Assembly: GCF_002209485.1 (NCBI RefSeq)
Contig: NZ_NJIX01000004.1
Location: 496,001 to 560,000, forward strand
Reading direction: 5' to 3'
DNA length: 64,000 nt
From: Achromobacter sp. HZ34
GTDB lineage: Bacteria > Pseudomonadota > Gammaproteobacteria > Burkholderiales > Burkholderiaceae_B
Each line of letters begins with the position of its first letter. The first letter of the stretch is position 1. Shown here one piece after another: positions 7,241-16,170 of this stretch. The notes below the pieces were generated by a model. The model was not told where the DNA came from. It saw nothing but the letters and a program-made list of their open reading frames with translations, and did not search any database. The position numbers and the translations under genes were made by a program.

Positions 7241-8758
7241 TTAACCCGCGGTCTTGTCCGTCCCGGTGGGCGGCGTGATCTGACCGCTGTCGCCGACCTG
7301 CGGCGTGGGCAGGGCCCAGCCGCCGCCCAGCGCGCGGATCAGGTTGACCGTGGACAGCGCCCGCGCGCCATCCAGCTGCGCGGAGATGCGTTGCTGTGCC
7401 AGCACCGTGCGGTCGGAATCGATCACGTCCAGATAGCTGATCGAGCCTTCCTTGTACTGGGTGTGCGACAGCTGCGCCGCCCGCGAAGACGCTTGCACGG
7501 CCCGGTCTTGCGCACCGATCTGGTCGTCCAGGATGCGCAGGTTGGCCAGGTTGTCCTCCACTTCGCGGAAGGCGCCCAGCACGCTCTGGCGATAGTTGGC
7601 CACGTCTTCTTCGTAGACCGCGCGGGCGCGATCCACACCAGCCTGGCGGCGCCCGGCGTCGAAGATGGGCAGGCTCAACATCGCACCGGTCAACGGACCC
7701 AGCAGGAAAGTGCGGCTGGACCATTGGAACAGGTGACCCAGCTGCGAGGACTCGTAGCCGGCATAGCCCGTGATGTCCAGCTGCGGGAAGAACGCCGCGC
7801 GGGCCGCGCCGATGCGGTCATTGGCCGCGGCCATCGCACGTTCGGCGGCGGCAATGTCGGGACGCCGTTCCAGCAGGCCCGAGGGCAGGCCCGCCGGCAC
7901 GCGCAGGTCGATGCGCGCCAGCGGCGTGGCCGGCAACGTGAACTCCGACGGTGCCAGGCCCAGCAGCACGGCCAGCGCGTGTTCGGCGCCGGCGCGGTTG
8001 CGGTCTATGCCCAGGGCTTCGGATTGCGCCGAAGCCAGTTCGGAACGCGCACGCGCCACGTCCAGTTCGCTGATGTCGCCTTCCTTGTAGCGGCGCTCGA
8101 CCAGCTTCAAGGTCTGTTCGCGCAGGTCCAGGGTCTGCACATAGACCTGGCGCTCGGCATCGAGCTGGCGCACCTGGAAGTAGTTCTGCGCCACGTCGGC
8201 CTGCAGGGCCAGTTGCACCGAACGCAGCAGCGCTTCGCTCTGTTGCGCGTCGGCGGTGGCGGCATCGACGTTGGCCGACACGCGGCCCCACAGATCGGCC
8301 TCGTAGGAGACGCCGGCCTGCGCGCGCCACAGCGTGGTGGACATGGCCGGGCCGTTATCCGGCAAGCCTTGCGAGGCAGCCGATGCGCGCTGGCGCGTCG
8401 GGCCGAAGTTGGCCGTGACTTCCGGGAACAGGCTGGAGCGCGTCTGCTGTTGCAGGGCGCGCGCCTGCGCCAGGCGGGCGGCGGCGGCCTTGAGGTTCTG
8501 GTTGGCCGCTTGCGCCTGGATTTCCAGGCGGTTCAGCTGGTCGTCCTTGAACAATTCCCACCAGGCACCGCGCAATTGGTCTTCGGCGGGCTGGGCGGTC
8601 TTCCACTGCCCGGCCTGGTCGGCCGGCAGGGCTTCCTTGAAGGCCGCCGAAGCGGGGGCAGCCGGACGCTCATAGGTGGGCGTGACCGAACAACCCGCCA
8701 GGATCAGCGTCGTCAGCAAGGACATAGAAAAGCGTTTCAAGTGCTTCATGTCATTCAT
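7241..8758 (-). CDS. RND efflux outer-membrane lipoprotein, OprM/NodT family
   Basis: Outer-membrane exit duct of the tripartite pump. The product is about 505 residues with a lipoprotein signal (KHLKRFSMSLLTTLILAGCS; lipobox LAGC) and two outer-membrane-efflux repeats (LNRLEIQAQAANQNLKAAAA; YKEGDISELDVARARSELASA; SYLDVIDSDRTVLAQQ). The start is at 8758 (MNDMKHLKRF) or 9 bp later at 8749 (MKHLKRF); neither has a strong Shine-Dalgarno, and only 7 bp separate 8758 from the RND stop, implying translational coupling. It is third in the MFP-RND-OMP operon, and a terminator follows. Closest recognised architecture: BpeEF-OprC and MexEF-OprN. Confidence 0.93.
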   Translation of the reverse strand: MNDMKHLKRFSMSLLTTLILAGCSVTPTYERPAAPASAAFKEALPADQAGQWKTAQPAEDQLRGAWWELFKDDQLNRLEIQAQAANQNLKAAAARLAQARALQQQTRSSLFPEVTANFGPTRQRASAASQGLPDNGPAMSTTLWRAQAGVSYEADLWGRVSANVDAATADAQQSEALLRSVQLALQADVAQNYFQVRQLDAERQVYVQTLDLREQTLKLVERRYKEGDISELDVARARSELASAQSEALGIDRNRAGAEHALAVLLGLAPSEFTLPATPLARIDLRVPAGLPSGLLERRPDIAAAERAMAAANDRIGAARAAFFPQLDITGYAGYESSQLGHLFQWSSRTFLLGPLTGAMLSLPIFDAGRRQAGVDRARAVYEEDVANYRQSVLGAFREVEDNLANLRILDDQIGAQDRAVQASSRAAQLSHTQYKEGSISYLDVIDSDRTVLAQQRISAQLDGARALSTVNLIRALGGGWALPTPQVGDSGQITPPTGTDKTAG

Positions 8759-8765
8759 CCAGATT

Positions 8766-11700
8766 TCAATGTTCGGTGACGGCGACAGGCGCGGCGGGCT
8801 TGCCCGGGGCGTCGTCGTGGCCCGTCGCCGGTGCCTCATGCTTGCTCGCCGAATGCAGCGGACGCGGGTTGATGCTACGCAGCACCACATAGAACACCGG
8901 CGTCAGGAACAGGCCGAACAGCGTCACACCCAGCATGCCGAAGAACACCGCGATACCCATGGCATGCCGCATTTCCGAACCGGCGCCCGACGAGAACACC
9001 AGCGGCACCACACCCATGATGAAGGCGATGGACGTCATCAGGATGGGGCGCAGACGCAGGCGGCTGGCCTCGATCGCGGCCTTCAGCGGCTTGTAGCCCT
9101 GCAGTTCGAGTTCGCGGGCGAACTCCACGATCAGGATGGCGTTCTTCGCCGACAACCCCACCAGCACCATCAAGCCGATCTGCGTGAAGATGTTGTTGTC
9201 GCCCTGGGTCAGGTACACCCCGGTCAGTGCTGCCAGAAGGCTCATGGGCACGATCAGGATCACCGCCAGCGGCAGGGTCAGGCTTTCGTACATGGCGGCC
9301 AGCACCAGGAACACCAGCAGCACGCTGATCGGGAAGACCCAGATGCCGGCGTTGCCTGCCAGTTCCTGCTGGTACGTCAGGTCGGTCCACTCGAACTTGA
9401 TGCCGCGCGGCAGGGTAGCCGCGGCCACGCGTTCGGCCGCTTCCTTGGCCTGGTCGGACGAGTAGCCCGGGGCCGGACCGCCGTTGATGTCGGCGGCGGT
9501 ATAGCCGTTGTAGCGCACCACCATTTCCGGACCATAGGTCTCCGACACCCGCACCAGCGAGGACAGCGGCACCATCTCACCCGCGGCATTGCGCGTCTTC
9601 AGCAGGCCGATGTCGTCGGCGTGGGCGCGGAAGGGCGCGTCAGCCTGGGCTCGCACCTGGAACACGCGGCCGAAGCGGTTGAAGTCGTTGACGTACAGCG
9701 AACCCAGGTAGACCTGCATGGTGTCGAACACGTCGGTCACCTGCACACCCAGCTGCTTGGCCTTGACGCGGTCCAGCTTTACATCCAGCTGCGGCACGTT
9801 GATCTGGTAGTTCGAGAAGGAACGTCCCAGCTCGGGCTGCTTGGCGGCCTCGGCCGTGAAGGCCTGCACGGCGCGGTCCAGCGCTTCGTAGCCCAGCGCG
9901 GCACGGTCTTCGATCTGCAGCTTGAAACCGCCCAGCGTGCCCAGGCCCATCACCGGCGGGGGCGGGAACACGGCGATGAAGGCATCCTTCAGGCCGCCGA
10001 ACTTCATGTTCAGCGAAGCGGCGATCTTGTCCGCGCTAAGGCCTTCGCGATTGCGTTCCTCGAAGGATTTCAAGGTGACGAACACGATGCCGGCGCTGGA
10101 GCTGTTGGTGAAGCCGTTGATCGACAGGCCGGGGAAGGACACGGCATGGTCGACGCCGGGTTCCTTCAGGGCGATGTCGCCCATGCGCCGGATGACGTCC
10201 TCGGTACGGTCCAGCGACGCGCCGTTGGGCAGTTGGGCAAAGCCCACCAGGTACTGCTTGTCCTGCGCCGGCACGAAGCCGCCGGGGACCAGGTAGGAAA
10301 TGCCCACCGCGCCGGCCAGCAGCAGCACGTAGACGACCAGGCTGGCGGACTTGCGCTTGATCACGCCGCCCACGCCCACCGAATAGCGGTCCGAGGCGCG
10401 GTTGAACACGTTGTTGAAGCCGCGGAAGAAACCGCCCAGGAGCTTGTTCATGACGCGCTGCACGGCGTCCGGCTTGGCGTGGTGGTCTTTCAGCAGCAGC
10501 GCGGACAAGGCCGGCGACAGGGTCAGCGAGTTGAAGGCCGAGATCACGGTGGAGATGGTGATCGTCATGGCGAACTGCTTGTAGAACTGCCCGGTCAGGC
10601 CCGTCATGAAGGCCAGCGGCACGAACACGGCCGCCAGGGTCAGGGCGATGGCGATGATGGGGCCGCTGACTTCCCGCATGGCGCGGTAAGTGGCCTCGCG
10701 TGGCGATAGTCCGGACGAGATGTTCCGTTCGACGTTTTCCACCACCACGATGGCGTCATCCACCACGATCCCGATGGCCAGCACCATGCCGAACAGCGAC
10801 AAGGCGTTGATCGAATACCCGAACAGCAGCAACAGCGAGAACGTCCCGATGATGGACACCGGCACCGCCAGCAGCGGAATCAGCGAAGCGCGCCACGTCT
10901 GCAGGAACACGATCACCACGATCACCACCAGCGCGATGGCTTCCAGCAGGGTGTGGATCACCGCTTCGATACTGGCGCGCACGAACTGCGTGGGGTCGTA
11001 CACCACGTCGAACTTGACCCCGGGCGGGAAGTCCTTGGCCAGGTCGGCCATGGCATCGCGTACCTGCTTCGACACGTCCAGGGCGTTGGCGCCCGGCGCC
11101 TGCATGATGCCCAGCGCCACCGCCGGCTTGTTGTCCAGCAGGGAACGCAGGCCGTATTCGGCCGCGTCCAGTTCAACCCGCGCCACGTCGCCCAGGCGGG
11201 TCACGCCGCCATTGGCCGAGGTCTTCAGCACGATGTCGCGGAACTCGTCTTCGCTTTGCAGGCGGCCCTGGGTGTTGACGTTCAATTGCAGCGGCACGTC
11301 GGGCAGCGACGGCGACGAGCCGATCACGCCGGCGGCCACCTGGACGTTCTGCTCGCGGATCGCGCGCACCACGTCGGTGGCGGTCATGCCGTGCTCGGCC
11401 ACCTTCTGCGGATCCAGCCAGATGCGCATGGAGTAGTCGCCCGAACCCCACAGCTGCACGTCGCCCACGCCGGTGATGCGCGACAGGCGATCCTTGACGT
11501 TGAGCACCGCGTAGTTGCGCAGGTAGGTCATGTCATAGCGGTTGTCCGGCGAGATCAAGTGCACCACCAGCGTCAGCGTGGGCGAGCTCTTGGCCGTGGT
11601 CACGCCCAGGCGCTGCACGTCGTCGGGCAGGCGCGGCAGCGCTTGCGAGACGCGGTTCTGCACCAGTTGCTGGGCCTTGTCCGGATCCACGCCCAGGCGG

Positions 11701-11987
11701 AAGTACACCGTCAGGGTCATGTTGCCGTCGCTATTGGCCTGCGCCTGCATGTACAGCATGTTTTCCACGCCGTTGATCTGCTCTTCCAGCGGCGCGGCGA
11801 CGGTTTCGGCGATCACCTTGGGGTTGGCGCCCGGGTACTGCGCGTGCACCACCACCGACGGCGGTACCACTTCCGGGTATTCCGAGATCGGCAACTGGAA
11901 CATGGCCAGCAGGCCGCCCAGCAGGATGAGCACCGACAGCACGCCCGCGAAAATCGGGCGGTCGATGAAGAATTTTGAGATATTCAT
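8766..11987 (-). CDS. RND multidrug efflux transporter, HAE1 family (MexF/BpeF-like)
   Basis: Proton-driven inner-membrane pump of 1073 residues, the normal HAE1 length. It opens with MNISKFFIDRPIFAGVLSVL and contains YPEVVPPSVVV, YPGANPKVI, PLEEQINGVENMLYM and the TM4 charge-relay motif GIVVDDAIVVVENVERN (paired Asp). The opening sequence and VVHLISPDNRYDMTYL resemble MexF/BpeF more than AcrB/MexB, which matches pumps for chloramphenicol, trimethoprim and quinolones; the substrate range here is inference. The C-terminus has a charged tail (HDDAPGKPAAPVAVTEH). The adaptor gene ends 165 bp upstream, a wider gap than usual inside such an operon. Confidence 0.96.
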   Translation of the reverse strand: MNISKFFIDRPIFAGVLSVLILLGGLLAMFQLPISEYPEVVPPSVVVHAQYPGANPKVIAETVAAPLEEQINGVENMLYMQAQANSDGNMTLTVYFRLGVDPDKAQQLVQNRVSQALPRLPDDVQRLGVTTAKSSPTLTLVVHLISPDNRYDMTYLRNYAVLNVKDRLSRITGVGDVQLWGSGDYSMRIWLDPQKVAEHGMTATDVVRAIREQNVQVAAGVIGSSPSLPDVPLQLNVNTQGRLQSEDEFRDIVLKTSANGGVTRLGDVARVELDAAEYGLRSLLDNKPAVALGIMQAPGANALDVSKQVRDAMADLAKDFPPGVKFDVVYDPTQFVRASIEAVIHTLLEAIALVVIVVIVFLQTWRASLIPLLAVPVSIIGTFSLLLLFGYSINALSLFGMVLAIGIVVDDAIVVVENVERNISSGLSPREATYRAMREVSGPIIAIALTLAAVFVPLAFMTGLTGQFYKQFAMTITISTVISAFNSLTLSPALSALLLKDHHAKPDAVQRVMNKLLGGFFRGFNNVFNRASDRYSVGVGGVIKRKSASLVVYVLLLAGAVGISYLVPGGFVPAQDKQYLVGFAQLPNGASLDRTEDVIRRMGDIALKEPGVDHAVSFPGLSINGFTNSSSAGIVFVTLKSFEERNREGLSADKIAASLNMKFGGLKDAFIAVFPPPPVMGLGTLGGFKLQIEDRAALGYEALDRAVQAFTAEAAKQPELGRSFSNYQINVPQLDVKLDRVKAKQLGVQVTDVFDTMQVYLGSLYVNDFNRFGRVFQVRAQADAPFRAHADDIGLLKTRNAAGEMVPLSSLVRVSETYGPEMVVRYNGYTAADINGGPAPGYSSDQAKEAAERVAAATLPRGIKFEWTDLTYQQELAGNAGIWVFPISVLLVFLVLAAMYESLTLPLAVILIVPMSLLAALTGVYLTQGDNNIFTQIGLMVLVGLSAKNAILIVEFARELELQGYKPLKAAIEASRLRLRPILMTSIAFIMGVVPLVFSSGAGSEMRHAMGIAVFFGMLGVTLFGLFLTPVFYVVLRSINPRPLHSASKHEAPATGHDDAPGKPAAPVAVTEH

Positions 11988-12152
11988 GATTCGGCTCTTG
12001 GTTCGATTCGACGCTATCGGCGCGCGGCGTCCGCGCCCCGGTCAGCCGGAGCGCCATATACGCGGTCGATTCGAAGCGATGCTTGAACGGTGGGGCGGGC
12101 GCGGGTTACGCGTTCAGCCGTTTTCCGTACGCGTGTATGTCCGTGTTGAAAT

Positions 12153-13439
12153 TCATGCCGGGTTTGCCGTGGTTGCCTTGGTGTCTGCCTTGGCCGCCGC
12201 GCTGTTGCCCTTGCCGTTGTCCTTGGCCGTTTCGGCCGCCGCCGTATTGCTGGCGGGCGTCTCGCGTTGGCCCACCGTGGGCCAGCTGCCGGCCATCTTC
12301 ACGACGTGCGGATCGACGGTGTCGCCCGGACGGACACGCTGCAGGCCATTGACGACGATGCGTTCGCCGGCCTTCAGTCCGCTGTCCACCACCCGCAAGC
12401 CGCCCTGGCTGGCGCCCAGGCGCACTTCGCGGTATTGCACATGGTTTTCACCGTCCAGCACCATGACGAAGCGCTTGTTCTGGTCGGTGCCCAGGGCCTT
12501 CTCGTCGATCAGCAGGGCTTCGCGCGGGGCGCCGCCGCCCAGGCGGATGCGGGCATACAGGCCAGGCACCAGGCTGCCGTCGCGGTTGTCGAAGGTAGCG
12601 CGCACGCGGATCGTGCCGGAGGTGGTATCCAGGCGGTTGTCGACGTACTGCACCGTGCCCTGGCGCGAATAGCCGTCTTCATTGGCCAGGCCCAGGTCCA
12701 CCGGCACCGGGGCGCCCTTGCCGGTGCGCGCCGGATTGACGTACTTCAGGAAGGTCTGCTCATCGACGTCGAAGGACGCGTACATGCGGTCGACCGACAC
12801 CAGCGTGGTCAGGGGCACCGACGCGGCACCGGCGGCCACCAGGTTGCCCTCGGTCACTTCGGCCTTGGACACCTGGCCGGAGACCGGCGCCAGGATGTGG
12901 GTGTAGCCCAGGTTCAGGCGGGCGATCTCCAGCGCTGCCTGCGCCGCCTTCAGGTTGGCGGCGGCTTCGCGGGCGTCGTTCTGCTTCTGCTCCAGGTCGC
13001 GGCGGGCAATGGCGTTGTCGGCGATCAGGCGGTTGGCGCGGGCCTGGTCCGACGTGGTGTAGGCCACGCGCGCCTGAGCGCCGGCCAGGTTGGCTTCCGC
13101 CCGGGCGACTTCAGCCTGGTAGGGCAGGGGATCGATGGTGAACAATTCATCGCCCTTGCGCACCAGGGCGCCGTCCTTGAAGCGCACGGCGACCAGGGTG
13201 CCGGACACGCGCGGCCGCAACTCGACGCGGTCCACGGCTTCCAGCCGGCCCGAATAGCTTTGCCAGTCGGTGATCTGGCGCTGCACGACCTCGGCGACGT
13301 CGACCGGGGTGGCTTGGGGGGCGGCCGCGGCGGTGGCGGGGGTGCCGCCCTGCCCACGCAGCACGGCGACACCGCCGGCCACGAGGATGACGGCGGCCAG
13401 CGTGCCGGCCAGGGCAAAGCGATTGCGCGATTTATTCAT
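12153..13439 (-). CDS. RND efflux periplasmic adaptor (MexE/BpeE-like membrane fusion protein)
   Basis: Links the RND pump to the outer-membrane duct. The 428-residue protein has an N-terminal membrane/signal segment (FALAGTLAAVILVAGGVAVL), lipoyl and hairpin domain (SGRLEAVDRVELRPRVSGTL; GDELFTIDPLPYQAEVARAEANLAGAQARV), barrel domain (YTHILAPVSGQVSKAEVTEGN) and a membrane-proximal domain (GLQRVRPGDTVDPHVV). Start ATG 13439 (MNKSRNRFALAG) has AAGGA 8 bp upstream. The last 35 residues are a low-complexity Ala/Thr/Lys tail. It is the first gene of the operon; a LysR gene diverges from it across 405 bp, the usual arrangement for pumps controlled by BpeT/MexT-like regulators. Confidence 0.94.
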   Translation of the reverse strand: MNKSRNRFALAGTLAAVILVAGGVAVLRGQGGTPATAAAAPQATPVDVAEVVQRQITDWQSYSGRLEAVDRVELRPRVSGTLVAVRFKDGALVRKGDELFTIDPLPYQAEVARAEANLAGAQARVAYTTSDQARANRLIADNAIARRDLEQKQNDAREAAANLKAAQAALEIARLNLGYTHILAPVSGQVSKAEVTEGNLVAAGAASVPLTTLVSVDRMYASFDVDEQTFLKYVNPARTGKGAPVPVDLGLANEDGYSRQGTVQYVDNRLDTTSGTIRVRATFDNRDGSLVPGLYARIRLGGGAPREALLIDEKALGTDQNKRFVMVLDGENHVQYREVRLGASQGGLRVVDSGLKAGERIVVNGLQRVRPGDTVDPHVVKMAGSWPTVGQRETPASNTAAAETAKDNGKGNSAAAKADTKATTANPA

Positions 13440-13844
13440 TACAGTTCCTTGAGCGGAATGCCTATGGCTACCGATCAGTCTTTCCGCGTGGCGCGAGTGG
13501 CGCCGGATCACGTGCGACGGACGCGTAGAAGCATCCGGACCGGGCTGTAACCCTGGCCTGCACTGGATATTGTGTTTCTGGCCACGCCGAAGCGTGGTGC
13601 CTGGCGCACCGGTCCTTGGCGAAAACCGGCGTCGCGCGGGGCGATGCGTGATCGAGAGAATGCGCGGAGCGGCTTGCCGTGGCTGCGGCGCCGCCTGATC
13701 CGTAACCACTTGGTGATTGGGATGGCTCGCATTCTGGCTGTTTTGTTCCCTTGAATAAATATCTCTACATAAACAACACTATTCGATGCGGGCGAACAAT
13801 AATTTGTTCATAATCTCGTCACACCCCCCATCCCGAGGTACGCC
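13440..13844. other. 405-bp divergent promoter region between efflux operon and LysR gene
   Basis: No gene is supported here. The half nearest the LysR gene (13740-13815) is clearly AT-rich against the surrounding GC-rich DNA and holds the perfect palindrome listed separately. The left half is ordinary GC-rich sequence with no convincing open frame. Confidence 0.7.
13794..13809. promoter_or_regulatory. Perfect 16-bp palindrome, candidate LysR operator
   Basis: GAACAATAATTTGTTC: 6-bp arms GAACAA/TTGTTC around TAAT, 35 bp before the LysR start codon in an AT-rich stretch. Dyads of this kind in the divergent region are typical of LysR autoregulatory sites; binding is inferred. Confidence 0.5.
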
Positions 13845-14930
13845 ATGGACCGCTTTCAGGCCATGCAGGTGTTCACCAGGGTCGTCGACGCCAATAGTTT
13901 TACCCGCGCGGCCGACCATCTGGGCCTGCCCCGCACTACCGTCACGACCATCATCCAGAATCTCGAAAAGCTGCTCAACGTGCGGCTGCTCAACCGCACC
14001 ACGCGCCGCCTGAGCCTGACGCCGGACGGCGCGGCCTACTACGAGCGTTGTATCCGCATCCTGGCCGACGTGGACGAGGCCGAAGCGGCCTTCCAGGATG
14101 CCTCGCGGCGTCCGCGCGGCAAATTGCGTATCGACACGCCGGCGGCCATCGGCCGCTTGATCCTGATTCCGTCGTTGTGTGAATTTCACGACAAATATCC
14201 GGACATCGAACTGTACATCGGCATGGGCGACCGTCCCGTGGACCTGGTGCAGGAAGCGGTGGACTGCGTCATCCGGGTGGGCGAGCTGCAGGATTCCAGC
14301 CTGGTGGCGCGCCGCATCGGCAGTTTCGAAGGCATCAGCTGCGCTTCACCCGCCTACATCGAGCGCCACGGTGCGCCGACCACGCTGGAAGAGCTGGCCG
14401 AACACAAGTCGGTCAATTACTTCTCCAGCCTGACCGGCCGGTCCTTCGACTGGGACTTCATGGTCGAGGGCCAGAAGGTGGAAGTGAAGATGGAAGGCGT
14501 GGTGTCGGTCAACGACGCCGACGCCTATATGGCCTGCGGCCTGCAGGGTTTCGGGCTGATCCAGCCGCCGCGCTACATGGCCTTGCCCTATCTGCAAAGC
14601 GGCGAGCTGGTGGAAATCCTGCATGACTGGAAGCCCAAGTCCATGCCGATTTCCGTGGTGTATCCGCACAACCGGCACCTGTCGCCCAAGGTGCGCGCCT
14701 TCACCGACTGGGCCGCGGAAATCTTCAGCCGCTGCCCGCTGTTGAGCGGGCGCGGCGATGCCGTGGACAGCACCTGCACGTGGGCGGGCGAACACGCGCA
14801 GCGCCCCGGCCTGGCGAAAGCCACCGCCAAGCCCGGGATGAAGGCACCCGCCAGTGCCGACGCTGAAGCTGTCTCCCTGGCGGCCCATATGGGCGACGCC
14901 GGCGACCGCGTCGCTACCGCCCGGGTCTGA
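13845..14930 (+). CDS. LysR-family regulator, probable controller of the divergent efflux operon
   Basis: The N-terminal winged helix is typical (MDRFQAMQVFTRVVDANSFTRAADHLGLPRTTVTTIIQNLEKLLNVR region, residues 1-47) and the effector domain follows (GKLRIDTPAAIGRLILIPSL; CASPAYIERHG; GFGLIQPP). This is the DmlR/AaeR-like LysR type. A GAGG lies 10 bp before ATG 13845. At 361 residues it is about 55 longer than usual: the extra C-terminal part (from about SGRGDAVDST) is low-complexity and unconserved-looking. Control of the pump is inferred from divergence, as for BpeT and MexT; the effector is unknown. Confidence 0.9.
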   Translation: MDRFQAMQVFTRVVDANSFTRAADHLGLPRTTVTTIIQNLEKLLNVRLLNRTTRRLSLTPDGAAYYERCIRILADVDEAEAAFQDASRRPRGKLRIDTPAAIGRLILIPSLCEFHDKYPDIELYIGMGDRPVDLVQEAVDCVIRVGELQDSSLVARRIGSFEGISCASPAYIERHGAPTTLEELAEHKSVNYFSSLTGRSFDWDFMVEGQKVEVKMEGVVSVNDADAYMACGLQGFGLIQPPRYMALPYLQSGELVEILHDWKPKSMPISVVYPHNRHLSPKVRAFTDWAAEIFSRCPLLSGRGDAVDSTCTWAGEHAQRPGLAKATAKPGMKAPASADAEAVSLAAHMGDAGDRVATARV

Positions 14931-14990
14931 CGGTGCAGTGGGACAAGCGCCGCGGGCTGAACCGCGGTCTCAGCCCCGGGTGACAGCCGT

Positions 14991-15908
14991 ATGAAGGGCT
15001 CGCGCCAGTCGCTGACCTCGCTGCGCATCTTTCTTGCCTCGGCCCGGCACCTGAATTTCAGCCGGGCCGCGGAAGAACTCAGCCTGACCCAGAGCGCCGT
15101 CAGCAAGCACATCCAGGCCTTGGAGTCGCGCCTGGGCGTGAGCCTGTTCAAGCGCCTGTCGGCAGGCCTGCGGCTGACCTATGCCGGCGCCCTTTACCTG
15201 GAACGCGTCGGCGCGGCCGTGCGCCTGCTGGACGAGGCCGATGCGCTGGTGGCGCGGCCGGACGCCCGCGTGGCGCTGAATATCGCCGTGTCGCCGTCTT
15301 TCGCGCAGTTCTGCATGATTCCCGGCCTGCGCGAGTTTTTCGACATGCATCCCGATATCCGCATCAATGTGCGGCCGCGTCTGGTACATGGGCGCGAGAA
15401 GACGGAACGCTTCGACGCCGAGATCCAGCTGCATACCGGCCATATGTCGGGCATGTCCGCCCAATACCTGTGCGGGCGGGAGATGGCCCTGGTCGGCGCC
15501 GCGTCCCTGTTCGAACGCACCCCGGTGCGCAACGTCGACGACCTGGCCCACGTGCCGCTGCTCAAGCGGGCGCAGCGCGGCTACGGCTGGGACGAATGGA
15601 AAAGCGAGGTGGCGCCCGTCTGGCCCGGGCCGTCCGCCACGGCGCCCGAGTACGAAGGCTTTTCCGTGCTGATGCCGGCGGTGCTCAATGGGCTGGGCGT
15701 GGCCATCGTGCCCATTTGCATGGCGCTGGATCCCCTGCGCGAGGGCGTGTTGCAGCGTCCTCTGGGCGAGACGGTGGAAGGCCGCTATGGCTATTACCTG
15801 ATGCGCCCCCGGCCGGATGTGGGCGGTCCCTATCTGGACGCCTTCTGCGACTGGATCCTGGAGCGGGCCGCGGCAATGAACCGGGCGGTGCAAAGCCTGC
15901 GCGGCTGA
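14991..15908 (+). CDS. LysR-family transcriptional regulator (GcvA-like)
   Basis: A 305-residue regulator with the helix-turn-helix SLRIFLASARHLNFSRAAEELSLTQSAVSKHIQALESRLGVSLF region at residues 8-51 and a GcvA-type effector domain (ALNIAVSPSFAQFCMIPGL; DIRINVRPR; LPAV-like segment VLMPAVLNGLGVAIVP). It lies between the previous LysR gene (60 bp away, same strand) and the Bug/peptidase pair, which it probably controls; dyads in the 262-bp gap before the Bug gene support this. Effector unknown. Confidence 0.9.
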   Translation: MKGSRQSLTSLRIFLASARHLNFSRAAEELSLTQSAVSKHIQALESRLGVSLFKRLSAGLRLTYAGALYLERVGAAVRLLDEADALVARPDARVALNIAVSPSFAQFCMIPGLREFFDMHPDIRINVRPRLVHGREKTERFDAEIQLHTGHMSGMSAQYLCGREMALVGAASLFERTPVRNVDDLAHVPLLKRAQRGYGWDEWKSEVAPVWPGPSATAPEYEGFSVLMPAVLNGLGVAIVPICMALDPLREGVLQRPLGETVEGRYGYYLMRPRPDVGGPYLDAFCDWILERAAAMNRAVQSLRG

Positions 15909-15960
15909 AGGCGGCCGGGCGGCGGCGCTCGCAGTGGCTAGCTATCCGCAAGCACGCCTC

Positions 15961-15983
15961 ACATGCAGCTACTTACATGCAGC
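15961..15983. repeat. Direct repeat ACATGCAGC x2
   Basis: Two exact 9-bp copies at 15961-15969 and 15975-15983, 14 bp apart start to start, between the LysR stop and the Bug promoter region. Half-site spacing would place both on nearly the same DNA face; possible regulator site, function unproven. Confidence 0.4.
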
Positions 15984-16071
15984 GGCCCCCCGTTTGGCCG
16001 GCATGCAGGGGCGGGGCGCGCGGCCCTGTCCTACGAGTTGGCAACCCGGCAGCGGTCATTTGTTGCATCGA

Positions 16072-16088
16072 TATTCCAGACTGGAATA
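16072..16088. promoter_or_regulatory. 17-bp perfect palindrome upstream of Bug/peptidase genes
   Basis: TATTCCAGACTGGAATA: 8-bp arms around a single A, 82 bp before the Bug start codon. The A/T-flanked dyad has the form of a LysR-type recognition site and the LysR gene at 14991 lies directly upstream. Confidence 0.55.
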
Positions 16089-16170
16089 CTACATGCCGAT
16101 ACTTCGCTTCACGCCATGTTGCACTGCGGGCAAAATCCAAGACTGTTTCCATAGGTTTCCGAGTCTTGCC

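Noticed and set aside
7128-7724. Open frame extending ThpR upstream by about 200 residues.
   Set aside because: It runs through the terminator and antisense to the efflux lipoprotein gene, and its composition is that of a shadow frame.
8676-10709. Long His/Gln-rich open frame on the plus strand (about 677 codons).
   Set aside because: It is the antisense frame of the RND transporter; the composition follows from the complementary codons and the sense strand has a fully recognisable gene.
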